A DNA stretch of 64,000 nt, taken from assembly GCF_004310295.1 (NCBI RefSeq), contig NZ_SISB01000008.1, positions 48,201 to 112,200 on the forward strand, in the 5' to 3' direction. Source of the DNA: Pseudomonas sp. BGI-2. GTDB taxonomy: Bacteria > Pseudomonadota > Gammaproteobacteria > Pseudomonadales > Pseudomonadaceae. The translations under genes were made by a program, and so were the position numbers. The notes beneath the pieces were generated by a model. That model was not told the DNA's origin and ran no database searches. It was given only the letters and a program-made list of their open reading frames with translations. Of this stretch, positions 26,511-34,890 are shown piece after piece (the stretch's first letter is position 1; the number at the start of each line of letters is the position of its first letter).

Positions 26511-27314
26511 TTAATCCCAATGCGGTGCGATGCCTTTCGGGCTGGTCAAGCGCTGGCCACGATCCAGGCTTGCAATCAACGCCATGTCGGCCTCGCTCAA
26601 TTGCAGGGCACAAGCTTGCAAATTGCTTTGCAGGTTGGCGCGTTTGGTAGAGGAGGGGATGACCGCGTTACCCAGCTGCATGGCCCAGGCCAGTGTGACT
26701 TGGGCCGGGGTTGCCTGAAGACGATCGGCGATTTGCTGGATGACCGGGTCTTTCAACACTTCGCCGTAGGCCAAGGTCATGTAGGAGGTGATCTGGATGC
26801 CTTGGTGCTGGGCAAACTCGACGACCTTGCGGTTTTGCAGGTACGGGTGCAGTTCGATCTGGTTGGTGGCGATGTTCTCGGCACCGACCGCTGCAATCGC
26901 CTGCTGCATCAGGTCGACCGTGAAGTTGGAGATGCCGATCTGCCGGGTCAGGCCCAGTCGTTTGGCTTCGAGCAAGGCGCCCATGAACTCCTCGACCGGC
27001 ACTTGATCTTCCGGGGACGGCCAGTGGATCAGCGTCAGGTCCAGGTAATCGGTCTGCAGTTTGCGCAGGCTCTCTTTGAGGCTGTCAATCAACCGGTCTT
27101 TGGCGAAGTTGGCGACCCAGATTTTGCTGGTGATGAACAGCTCTTCACGGGCGATACCACTGGCGGCAATGGCCTCGCCGACCTCGGCTTCGTTTTCGTA
27201 GATTTGCGCGGTGTCGATCACCCGGTAACCCAGCGCGAGGCCGGTGCTCACCGAATCGATGACCACCTGGCCTTGCAAGCGAAAGGTACCGAGACCGAAT
27301 GCGGGAATAGACAT
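26511..27314 (-). CDS. dkgB: Aldo/keto reductase (2,5-diketo-D-gluconate reductase B type)
   Basis: A 267-residue AKR with the family sequence from GLGTFRLQG. The tetrad is Asp ([14 protein letters not shown], which also gives Tyr), Lys in FITSKIW and His in [10 protein letters not shown], with the NADPH-binding region near [14 protein letters not shown]. It reduces small carbonyl compounds such as 2,5-diketogluconate and methylglyoxal with NADPH in the cytoplasm. Start at 27312-27314 ([10 protein letters not shown]) fits the family; an upstream extension is not family-like. It is convergent with the hybrid kinase, 3 bases apart. Confidence 0.88.
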   Translation of the reverse strand: MSIPAFGLGTFRLQGQVVIDSVSTGLALGYRVIDTAQIYENEAEVGEAIAASGIAREELFITSKIWVANFAKDRLIDSLKESLRKLQTDYLDLTLIHWPSPEDQVPVEEFMGALLEAKRLGLTRQIGISNFTVDLMQQAIAAVGAENIATNQIELHPYLQNRKVVEFAQHQGIQITSYMTLAYGEVLKDPVIQQIADRLQATPAQVTLAWAMQLGNAVIPSSTKRANLQSNLQACALQLSEADMALIASLDRGQRLTSPKGIAPHWD

Positions 27315-27458
27315 CAATGACTCCAGGGGTTGCAGTGGGAATGGACAGGAGTATCCCCGGCTGCCTCCCTGTGAAAAACAGCTGGATGGGCAAAGCAATG
27401 TTTACCGCAAGTCATGAATCGTTGGCAGCCTGGGGGATTGTTGGTGTCTGGTCGGGCG

Positions 27459-27529
27459 CCTTCGCGGGCAAGCCTCGCTCCTACAGGAATTTGCTAGATT
27501 TTGTAGGAGCGAGGCTTGCCCGCGAAGGG
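27459..27529. repeat. Inverted REP-type pair
   Basis: Two inverted GTAGGAGCGAGGCTTGCCCGCGAAGG units between the thioesterase gene and the aldo/keto reductase gene. Confidence 0.85.
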
Positions 27530-27548
27530 AGCGCCTCGGTCCTGAAGC

Positions 27549-28088
27549 TTACCCCCGAGCTTCAAGAATCATGCAAGTGGTCGACCCGGTCGCATACAAC
27601 CGCCCATCCACATCATAAATCCGCCCCTCGGCCAGCGCGGTAGAACGGCCCAAATGCACAATTTTGCCTTCGGCCCGAACCGGTCCGCTGGCACCGGTCA
27701 ACGCGCGGACGTAGCTGATGCGCAAGTCCAGCGTCGTGTACCCCTGGCCCTTCTTCAACTGAGTGTGAATCACGCAGCCCATGCACGAATCCAGCAAGGT
27801 CGCCGCGTAGCCGCCATGCACGCTGCCCAGCGGGTTGTAATGCCGCGAGTCCGGCGCGCCCTGGAAAATGAACAGCCCGGCCGACCATTTAATCGGGATG
27901 AAGTCCATCAAGGCGCCGACGGGTGGTGAAGGCAGTACACCGTCGCCGATACCCTCGAAAAACTCGGCGGGCGACAGCGCGCTGACCTCGGCCACGGACA
28001 AACTGCCAGGGCCAGCCAGACGCGAGCGCATGGCCTGTTCCTGGGCGATCCATTGGGCGAGGGTGGCGTCGCGGTTGGGGCTTTGCAT
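27549..28088 (-). CDS. PaaI-family thioesterase (hotdog fold)
   Basis: A 179-residue acyl-CoA thioesterase-like protein. The hotdog signature NPLGSVHGGYAATLLDSCMG is present (the HGG loop and an acidic helix residue shape the active site). It is followed by LDLRISYVRALTG and a closing VRAEGKIVHLGRSTALAEGRI. About 45 residues precede the fold. It is probably cytoplasmic, hydrolysing aryl- or acyl-CoA; the substrate cannot be told. It stands alone on the minus strand, 94 bases from the LysR gene stop. Confidence 0.85.
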   Translation of the reverse strand: MQSPNRDATLAQWIAQEQAMRSRLAGPGSLSVAEVSALSPAEFFEGIGDGVLPSPPVGALMDFIPIKWSAGLFIFQGAPDSRHYNPLGSVHGGYAATLLDSCMGCVIHTQLKKGQGYTTLDLRISYVRALTGASGPVRAEGKIVHLGRSTALAEGRIYDVDGRLYATGSTTCMILEARG

Positions 28089-28182
28089 GAGGATGTCCTC
28101 AGGCGGGAGCGGATATTATGGTTGTAATCCGCATCGATATTATGTCCGAAGTAAAACTCCGCCAGCCCCGTGTGTCGCGTTA

Positions 28183-29091
28183 TCAAGCGATATCGCTGAG
28201 GTTGAATTCCTCGCCTAAAAAGTCGATCAACGCTCTGACCGAGGGCAGCAATCCGCGACGTGACGGAAAGATCGCGTGCACGATTCCGCACTTCGGCGCC
28301 CAACCCGACACCAGTTCAACCAATCGCCCGGCCGCGATGTCATCGCGCACCACCACGCTCGGCAGGTGCGCAATGCCGATCCCGGCGAGCACGGCGTGGC
28401 GCAAGGCCAACAGGTCATCGGTGACCATGCGCGGTGCGTGTCGAATCATCGCGCTGGCGCCGTCCGCGCCGAACAATTCCCACTGATATTCACGCTGCGC
28501 CGCTCCCCAGTGCAGGCTCGGCAAACCGCTGAGGTCGGCCGGGGAGGCGGGCGACGACAGGTGTTCGCCAAAGGCCGGGCTGCCCACCAGGCACTGCGTG
28601 CTGTTGCCCAGCACCTTCATCACCATGTCGGTGTTTTCCAGCGGTGGAAAGCGCACCCGCAGGGCAATGTCGAATCCCTCGTGGATCAGATCGACCCGGC
28701 GGTTGGTGCTCTCGATGAACAACTCCACTAACGGGTACTTGAGCATGTAGCGGGTCAGCATCGGCCCGACCCAGGAGTTGAGCAGCGCCGTCGGGCAACT
28801 GATGCGCACCAGCCCTTGAGGTTCGGAGCGATTGCGTTCGATGAGTTCGGCGGCGCTTTCCGCCTCCACGCGCATGGCCAGGCAGCGCTGGTAATACGCC
28901 TGGCCGATTTCGGTCAGCGAACAGTGCCGACTGGTGCGGTGCAGCAGGCGTACACCGAGGCGCTCTTCAAGCTCGGCAATGCGTCGGCTGAGCTTGGATT
29001 TGGGCATGTCCAGCGCCCGCCCGGCCGGGGCGAAACCGCCGTGTTCCACCACTTGGGTGAAGTAGTACAGGGTGTTGAGGTCTTCCACCAT
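28183..29091 (-). CDS. LysR-family transcriptional regulator
   Basis: A 302-residue LTTR. The N-terminal helix-turn-helix (MVEDLNTLYYFTQVVEHGGFAPAGRALDM in part: FTQVVEHGGFAPAGRALDMP) is followed by SKLSRRIAELEERLGVRLLHRTSR and then the effector-binding domain. The wing sequence puts it in the AaeR/CrgA-like subgroup. ATG at 29089-29091 starts six residues before the helix-turn-helix, as usual. It is divergent from the pirin gene with 104 bases between. LTTRs normally sit beside their target, so it probably regulates the pirin-YcaC pair. Confidence 0.9.
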   Translation of the reverse strand: MVEDLNTLYYFTQVVEHGGFAPAGRALDMPKSKLSRRIAELEERLGVRLLHRTSRHCSLTEIGQAYYQRCLAMRVEAESAAELIERNRSEPQGLVRISCPTALLNSWVGPMLTRYMLKYPLVELFIESTNRRVDLIHEGFDIALRVRFPPLENTDMVMKVLGNSTQCLVGSPAFGEHLSSPASPADLSGLPSLHWGAAQREYQWELFGADGASAMIRHAPRMVTDDLLALRHAVLAGIGIAHLPSVVVRDDIAAGRLVELVSGWAPKCGIVHAIFPSRRGLLPSVRALIDFLGEEFNLSDIA

Positions 29092-29195
29092 CGTTCTCCA
29101 GGTAGAACGCCAAGGCTTATTTTTGCAGTCTAGTGCATCAAAGGCTGCGGTTTTAAGCTTAATCCATCGCGTCAAACAACGAATTTGGAGGCAGG

Positions 29196-30062
29196 ATGAA
29201 AAACATCATCGGTATCTACACCAGCCCACGGACCCACTGGGTCGGCGACGGTTTCCCGGTTCGCACGCTGTTTTCCTACGACAACCTGGGCAAACACATC
29301 AGTCCGTTTTTGCTACTCGATCATGCGGGCCCTGCTGAGTTCACCCCGACCACCGAGCGTCGTGGCGTTGGTCAGCATCCACACCGCGGGTTCGAAACCG
29401 TAACTATCGTTTACAAGGGCGAACTGGAGCACCGCGACTCTACCGGCAGCGGCGGCAAGATTGGCCCTGGCGATGTGCAATGGATGACCGCGGCGTCGGG
29501 GATTCTCCATGAAGAATTCCACTCCGAAGGGTTCGCCAAGAGCGGCGGCACCCTGGAAATGGTTCAGCTGTGGGTCAACCTGCCGGCCCGGGACAAAATG
29601 GCCGATGCCGGTTATCAGACGATTCTCGATGGCGACATCCCGAGCATCCCGCTCAAGGACAAGGCTGGCAGCCTGCGCTTGATCGCTGGCGAGTTCGAGG
29701 GGCACACCGGCCCGGCGCGCACGTTTACGCCGATCGACGTCTGGGATCTGCGCCTCAACGGCGGCAAGCTGTTGACCCTGGATCTGCACGACGGTCGCAA
29801 CACCGCGCTGGTGGTGCTGCGCGGCACGGTTCAGGTCAACGGCCAGGAACTGGTGCGCGAAGGGCAGTTGGCGTTGTTCGAACGCGATGGCCATCAGCTC
29901 AGCCTGGAAGCCAATAACGACGCTGTGGTGTTGCTGCTCAGCGGCGAGCCGATCGACGAACCGATTGTCGGCCACGGCCCGTTCGTGATGAACAGCGAGC
30001 AAGAAATTCATCAGGCCTTTGCTGACTTCCAGTCAGGCCGGTTCGGTCGGATGAGCGATTGA
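29196..30062 (+). CDS. Pirin family protein
   Basis: A 288-residue bicupin. The N-terminal cupin carries the metal-site and quercetinase-type motif HPHRGFETVTIVYKGELEHRDS, then GDVQWMTAASGILHEE. The C-terminal cupin is diverged (VLRGTVQVNGQELVREGQLALFERDG). Bacterial pirins include quercetin 2,3-dioxygenases and redox-sensing regulators; which one this is cannot be told. An upstream GGAGGCAGG supports the start. It is followed 125 bases later by a YcaC-type hydrolase, a pairing often seen under a divergent LysR regulator. Confidence 0.9.
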   Translation: MKNIIGIYTSPRTHWVGDGFPVRTLFSYDNLGKHISPFLLLDHAGPAEFTPTTERRGVGQHPHRGFETVTIVYKGELEHRDSTGSGGKIGPGDVQWMTAASGILHEEFHSEGFAKSGGTLEMVQLWVNLPARDKMADAGYQTILDGDIPSIPLKDKAGSLRLIAGEFEGHTGPARTFTPIDVWDLRLNGGKLLTLDLHDGRNTALVVLRGTVQVNGQELVREGQLALFERDGHQLSLEANNDAVVLLLSGEPIDEPIVGHGPFVMNSEQEIHQAFADFQSGRFGRMSD

Positions 30063-30187
30063 ACACTTTGTTGTACTGCGCTGGCGTGCCGGACTTGGGG
30101 ACTACCCTTGCCTGGCCGCGTTTAACCCACATCAGGATTCATTCAAGCCGGCCCGTTCGGCATCGATAAAAAGCGAGGATTACTCCC

Positions 30188-30814
30188 ATGACTACTTCTT
30201 ACAGACGTCTCGACAAGGATAACGCCGCCGTTCTGTTGGTCGATCACCAGGCGGGTCTGCTTTCTCTGGTGCGCGACATCGAGCCGGACCGTTTCAAGAA
30301 CAACGTGCTGGCCCTGGCTGACCTGGCCAAGTACTTCAAGCTGCCGACCATCCTCACCACCAGTTTCGAAACCGGTCCGAACGGCCCACTGGTGCCTGAA
30401 CTCAAGGCGCTGTTCCCGGACGCGCCTTACATTGCCCGTCCCGGCCAGATCAATGCCTGGGACAACGAAGACTTCGTCAAGGCAATCAAAGCGACCGGCA
30501 AGAAACAGTTGATCATCGCCGGCGTGGTGACCGAGGTTTGCGTGGCTTTCCCGGCACTGTCGGCCCTGGCTGAAGGCTTCGATGTGTTCGTGGTGACCGA
30601 CGCTTCCGGCACCTTCAACGAACTGACCCGTCAATCGGCCTGGGACCGTATGTCGTCCTCCGGCGCGCAATTGATGACCTGGTTCGGCCTGGCCTGTGAG
30701 CTGCATCGCGACTGGCGCAACGACGTGGAAGGCTTGGGCACCTTGTTCTCCAACCACATCCCGGACTACCGCAACCTGTTTACCAGCTACAACGCCCTGA
30801 CCGACAGCAAATAA
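30188..30814 (+). CDS. ycaC: YcaC-type isochorismatase-family hydrolase
   Basis: A 208-residue cysteine hydrolase. The triad fits the family: Asp in VLLVDHQAG, Lys in the ATGKKQLIIAG region, and Cys in VVTEVCVAFPALSA. It has the length and the TSFETGPNGPLVPEL and RPGQINAWDN segments of E. coli YcaC, an octameric enzyme of unsettled substrate. It follows the pirin gene on the same strand. Confidence 0.88.
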   Translation: MTTSYRRLDKDNAAVLLVDHQAGLLSLVRDIEPDRFKNNVLALADLAKYFKLPTILTTSFETGPNGPLVPELKALFPDAPYIARPGQINAWDNEDFVKAIKATGKKQLIIAGVVTEVCVAFPALSALAEGFDVFVVTDASGTFNELTRQSAWDRMSSSGAQLMTWFGLACELHRDWRNDVEGLGTLFSNHIPDYRNLFTSYNALTDSK

Positions 30815-30833
30815 CCCTGACAACACTCATCCC

Positions 30834-30924
30834 CTGTGGGAGCGGGCTTGCTCGCGAAGGCGGAGTAACATTCAACGACTAAGTTGACTGTTACACCGCT
30901 ATCGCGAGCAAGCCCGCTCCCACA
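30834..30924. repeat. Inverted REP-type pair
   Basis: Two inverted TGTGGGAGCGGGCTTGCTCGCGA units, separated by a spacer that itself has a TAACATTCAACGAC / GTTGACTGTTA inverted pair. It lies past the ycaC stop and may terminate it. Confidence 0.85.
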
Positions 30925-30996
30925 GTTTTTTGTGGTGTTATCAAATCCGCAATTGCTCCTACACTGTGCCCATCCGTACATGGCTGGAGTTGCTTG

Positions 30997-32439
30997 ATGC
31001 TGTCACTGCTTACCGATCACCCATTGATCTGCGCGATGATTTTGATCCTTATCGATCTTGGGCTATGGCGCCTGCTCAGTGCCAATGGCAGCAACTGGAA
31101 ACTGGTCGTACGGCTGGTGATTTTCGCGCTGTTCAGCGTCTTACTGTTCAACGAAGGCTTGAACCCGCTGGAGCCGGCACCGTGGGCCGATAACGTGCCG
31201 CTGCACCTGGCGGCCACGGGTTTGCAGATCGGCTGGTGGCTGTTCGGCGCGCGTACTTTGACCGTGCTGATCGGTGCGGTGATGATGCAACGGGTCGGGC
31301 ACACCGGGCGGTTGCTGCAGGATTTGCTCGGTGCGGTGATCTTTTTGATCGCCGTCATCGCCGCCCTGGCCTATGTGCTTGAACTGCCGGTCAAGGGCGT
31401 GCTCGCCACCTCCGGTGCGTTGGCGATCATCGTCGGCCTCGCCTTGCAAAGCACCCTGAGCGACGTGTTTTCGGGGATCGTCCTCAACACCACCAAACCC
31501 TATCAACTGGATGACTGGATCTCCATCGACGGCACCGAAGGCCGGGTCACCGACATCGACTGGCGCGCCACACGCCTGCAAACCTCCCAGGGCAGCATGG
31601 CGGTGATTCCCAACTCGCTGGCGGCCAAGGCCAAGATCATCAATTTCAGCCGACCGAGCGATATGTTCGGCGTCTCGATCAGCCTGCAACTGAGCCCGCA
31701 CGCGCGCCCGCAAACGGTGCTCGACGCGCTGGAGCGGGCGATGCAGGGTTGCCGTTTTCTGTTGAACAAACCGGCGCCAAACGTATCGTTGAAAGGTTCC
31801 AGCGCCAGTGGCGTGGAGTACGAAATCAGTGGTTTCGTAGTCTCCATGGATCAGAAGCGCATTGTTCGCAACCTGCTGTTCGACCTGGCGTACCGGCATT
31901 TGCAAGCATCCGGCGTCAGCCTGTTGTCGAGCGTCGAATCCAACGCGCCTGCCGAGCTGTCACGGCCGCGGGCGTTGCTGGACAGCTCGAACATTTTCTC
32001 GACCCTGCGCCAGGAAGAGAAAGACACCTTCAGCCAGAACATGAAGCTGCAAACCTTCCGCGCCGGTGAAATGATCTTGCCGGCGGGGGAGGTCAGCGAT
32101 CACCTGTTCATCATCGAATCCGGCGTGGTCTCGGTGCAATTGAGCCGTGGCGGGATCAAGTTTGAATCCGGGCGCATGGGGCCGGGCGAGGTGATCGGCG
32201 AGGGCGGGGTTTTGTCCGATACCGCGTTGCCGGCCGAGTTTAGCGCCAAGACCGCCTGCAGCTTGTACCGGATCGAGAAGGACTACCTCAAACCGTGCCT
32301 GGATGCGCGCCACGACATCAGCGAAGCGATGAAGGCGTTGCTGGATTTCCGTTTGCACAAGGCGCAGTCGTTGACCCAGGAAGTGCCGAAGGTGGTGGCG
32401 AAGAGAGGGTTTTTGCAGTGGTTGCGTAACCGGGCTTAG
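30997..32439 (+). CDS. MscS-type mechanosensitive channel with a cyclic-nucleotide-binding domain
   Basis: A 480-residue inner-membrane channel. Five or so membrane segments fill residues 1-150. The last carries GVLATSGALAIIVGLALQSTLSDVFSGI, the MscS pore helix and its GLALQ-type bend (shown here only in part), followed by the MscS beta domain (QLDDWISIDGTEGRVTDID). A C-terminal cNMP-binding domain runs from about 350 to 450 (LPAGEVSDHLFIIESGVVSV, GEVIGEGGVLSD). Channels of this layout open under ligand control or tension. ATG at 30997 directly follows an in-frame TTG; I prefer the ATG. Confidence 0.9.
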   Translation: MLSLLTDHPLICAMILILIDLGLWRLLSANGSNWKLVVRLVIFALFSVLLFNEGLNPLEPAPWADNVPLHLAATGLQIGWWLFGARTLTVLIGAVMMQRVGHTGRLLQDLLGAVIFLIAVIAALAYVLELPVKGVLATSGALAIIVGLALQSTLSDVFSGIVLNTTKPYQLDDWISIDGTEGRVTDIDWRATRLQTSQGSMAVIPNSLAAKAKIINFSRPSDMFGVSISLQLSPHARPQTVLDALERAMQGCRFLLNKPAPNVSLKGSSASGVEYEISGFVVSMDQKRIVRNLLFDLAYRHLQASGVSLLSSVESNAPAELSRPRALLDSSNIFSTLRQEEKDTFSQNMKLQTFRAGEMILPAGEVSDHLFIIESGVVSVQLSRGGIKFESGRMGPGEVIGEGGVLSDTALPAEFSAKTACSLYRIEKDYLKPCLDARHDISEAMKALLDFRLHKAQSLTQEVPKVVAKRGFLQWLRNRA

Positions 32440-32630
32440 TTCTGCGGTGGATGGCCGCTACGCGGTTTGCGGGCAAGTCGGCAGCAGGCTCGCCGCAGAA
32501 TGTGCGGATCAGCAATCCACCATCGTCAAATCCTTCAATGGCCTCCTCGACTTCTGAAATATTGGCTATTTGTCAGCGGAGCCGACAGGACTAACTTAGC
32601 TCCGCCCCCCCCTTGCTATTAGAGCCCACC
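32440..32630. other. Intergenic stretch without clear features
   Basis: It holds what looks like a decayed REP-like unit (GCGGGCAAGTCGGCAGCAGGCTCGCCGCAG) and the leader of the next gene. Nothing else is recognisable. Confidence 0.4.
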
Positions 32631-33071
32631 ATGAAACCTCGCATCGATTTCTACACCGCTTCCCCCGACGCACTCAAAGCCATGATCGCGCTGGAAACCG
32701 CGGTGTCGAAGCTGCCGCTGGAAAAGACCCTGATCGAGCTGGTCAAGCTTCGTACTTCGCAAATCAACGGCTGCGCCTTCTGCCTGGATATGCACAGCGC
32801 CGATGCCCGAAAGGGCGGTGAAGACGAGCGCCGTCTGTACACGCTGTCGGCCTGGCGTGAAACGCCGTTCTTCACCCCGCGTGAACGTGCGGCGCTGGTC
32901 TGGACTGAATCCTTGACACTGCTGAGCCAGACTCACGCGCCCGATGAGGATTACGAACTGGCGGCGTCCGAGTTCAGCCCGAAAGAACTGGTCGACTTGA
33001 CCGTGGCCATTACCACCATCAATGCCTGGAACCGTCTGGCAGTCGGCTTCCGCAAAATGCCTCAAGCCTGA
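32631..33071 (+). CDS. Carboxymuconolactone decarboxylase-family / AhpD-like protein
   Basis: A 146-residue all-helical protein of the CMD/AhpD family. The redox CxxC with nearby His reads CAFCLDMHSADARKGGE (residues about 45-61), preceded by ELVKLRTSQINGC. Members of this subgroup act as alkylhydroperoxidases or peroxidase-like antioxidants. ATG at 32631 is preferred to the start six codons upstream because it matches the usual MKPRIDFYTASPDA beginning. It is convergent with the decayed MFS gene; their ends abut. Confidence 0.88.
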   Translation: MKPRIDFYTASPDALKAMIALETAVSKLPLEKTLIELVKLRTSQINGCAFCLDMHSADARKGGEDERRLYTLSAWRETPFFTPRERAALVWTESLTLLSQTHAPDEDYELAASEFSPKELVDLTVAITTINAWNRLAVGFRKMPQA

Positions 33072-34346
33072 TCAGTGAGCGTCTGCTGACGGCGCGGCCG
33101 GTGGTTGCACCTTGCGCATCAAGGGCACCATCGTCGTGGCGATGATGAAGCAGACCATAATCATCAGAAACGCGTCGCCATAGGTCTGGGTCTGGGCTTC
33201 GCGAAAGGTCAGTAGCCATAGCTGATGCAGGCTGGCGGTGACGCCCACGTCACCGCTTTGGCCGAGGGCGGCGAAGTTGTTGCCCACCTGGAACAGCCAC
33301 TGATTCAGTGATTCGTTGGTGCTGTTCAGGTGCTCCGCCAACCGGGTGAAGTGCAGGTTGGTGCGGTCGTTGAGAATGGTCGCACACGCGGCGATGCCGA
33401 TGGCGCCCCCCAGGTTTCGCATCAGGTTGAATAGCCCCGAAGCATGTTTGAGCCGCGCCGGTGCCAGTCCGCCGAGGGTCAATGTCACCGCTGGCGGCAC
33501 CGCCAGTTGCTGGGCAATTCCGCGCAGTGCTTGCGGCAGCATCAATTCTTTAGCCCCCCAGTCATGGGTGATCGGGCTGAAATCCCACATCGACATCGCG
33601 AACAGCCCAAGGCCGGTCATCATGATCCAGCGCAGGTCAATGCGATTGGCCAGAAAGGCGTACAGCGGAATCGCCATGATCTGGAACACCCCGGTGGAGA
33701 AAACCGCCAGACCAATGTCCAGCGCACCGTAGCCACGCACCCGGCCAAGAAACAACGGCGTCAGGTAAATGGTCGCGAACAGGCCGATCCCGGTGACGAA
33801 TGAAAAGAAACAGCCGAGGGCGAAGTTGCGGTCTTTCAAGGCGCGCAAATCGACGATCGGGTTGGCCACGTGCAAGGTTCGGCCGATGAAGGCCAGGCCG
33901 GCCAGGCCGCTGATCCATGCCGTGGTCAGAATCGTGCTGTCACTGAACCAGTTCCAGCGCGGGCCTTCTTCGAGGGTGTATTCCAGGCAGCCGAGAAACA
34001 GCGCCATGAATACCATGCTCAAATAGTCGGCGCCCTTGAGCAGCGACAGTTCCGGCTGGTCGATTTTCACCAGCATCGGCACCGCTACCGCGACGAAGAT
34101 ACCCGGCACCAGGTTGATGTAGAACAGCCAGTGCCAGGACGAAATGTCGGTGATCCAGCCACCGATCACCGGCCCCAGGGTCGGTGCCAGCGAAGCCACC
34201 GCGCCGATGGTCGCGGCCGCGATCACCCGTTGTTTGCCGGTGAAGAAAAAGAACGCGGTGGTGAACACCAGCGGGATCATCGAACCACCGAGAAAGCATG
34301 CCGATGCACTGATGGCGAAGGCGAAGACTTTGGTCGCCGTCGCCAT
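33072..34346 (-). pseudogene. EmrB/QacA-type (DHA2) MFS drug transporter, 5' end lost
   Basis: From GGSMIPLVFTTAFFFFTGKQ to the end this is about 410 well-conserved residues of a 14-segment EmrB-type exporter (ATIGAVASLAPTLGPVIGGW, DYLSMVFMALFLGCLEYTLE). The first ~100 residues, with membrane segments 1-3 and the signature after segment 2, are absent. An open frame with ATG at 34344-34346 adds only ATATKVFAFAISASACF, possibly a scrap of segment 2 joined to segment 4. The lost part ends against another decayed MFS gene on the opposite strand. No EmrA partner is present. It is probably non-functional. Confidence 0.75.
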
Positions 34347-34404
34347 GCTGGCAGCATTGCGGTGGCTGCCGAAGAAGCGTTGCTCGCCAACCTCGACGCC
34401 ACCG

Positions 34405-34782
34405 AACAACTGCAACACGCGGTGATCGGCCAGGCCTTTGCCGTCGCCCCGCAACAAGCCGCGCAAACCCTGTCGGTGTATTTCCTGGCGTTCGCCTTCG
34501 GCGTGGTGGTGTGGGGGCGGATGTGTGATCGCGTCGGCCGTCGGCCCTCGATGCTCGCCGGGTTGGCGTTGTATGCCGGTGCCTCGGTGCTGGCGCTGAA
34601 CGCCCGCACGTTCGAGGCGCTGCTGATGGCCCAGGCGCTGGCCGCGTTCGGTGCGGCGGTGGGCTCGGTCGTCACGCAAACCCTGCTGCGCGACCGCTTC
34701 AAAGGCGCAGGGCGAAACGTTGCTGCTGTTCGGCGCGCTCGCCTTGGTGTTGGCGGGAACAGCACGCAAACCAATTGTTTAA
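34405..34782 (+). pseudogene. Remnant of a Bcr/CflA-type MFS transporter with an internal deletion
   Basis: One plus-strand frame encodes a clear N-terminal MFS piece: GQAFAVAPQQAAQTLSVYFL, then AFGVVVWGRMCDRVGRRPS, then VGSVVTQTLLRDRFKGA, stopping making sense at about 34708. A second frame from 34711 then gives a typical last membrane segment and tail, GETLLLFGALALVLAGTARK, with TAA at 34780-34782. The gene has thus lost its first segment and most of its middle. It lies head to head with the EmrB remnant. Confidence 0.65.
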
Positions 34783-34890
34783 GAAATGTAAGCGTTGTAG
34801 GCAAATTCTTGCATTTGTGTAGGAACGATCTGACTATCACTCGCATTGATGGGATGGCATTAAGCCATTTGATGATGACAAGGATGTTGA

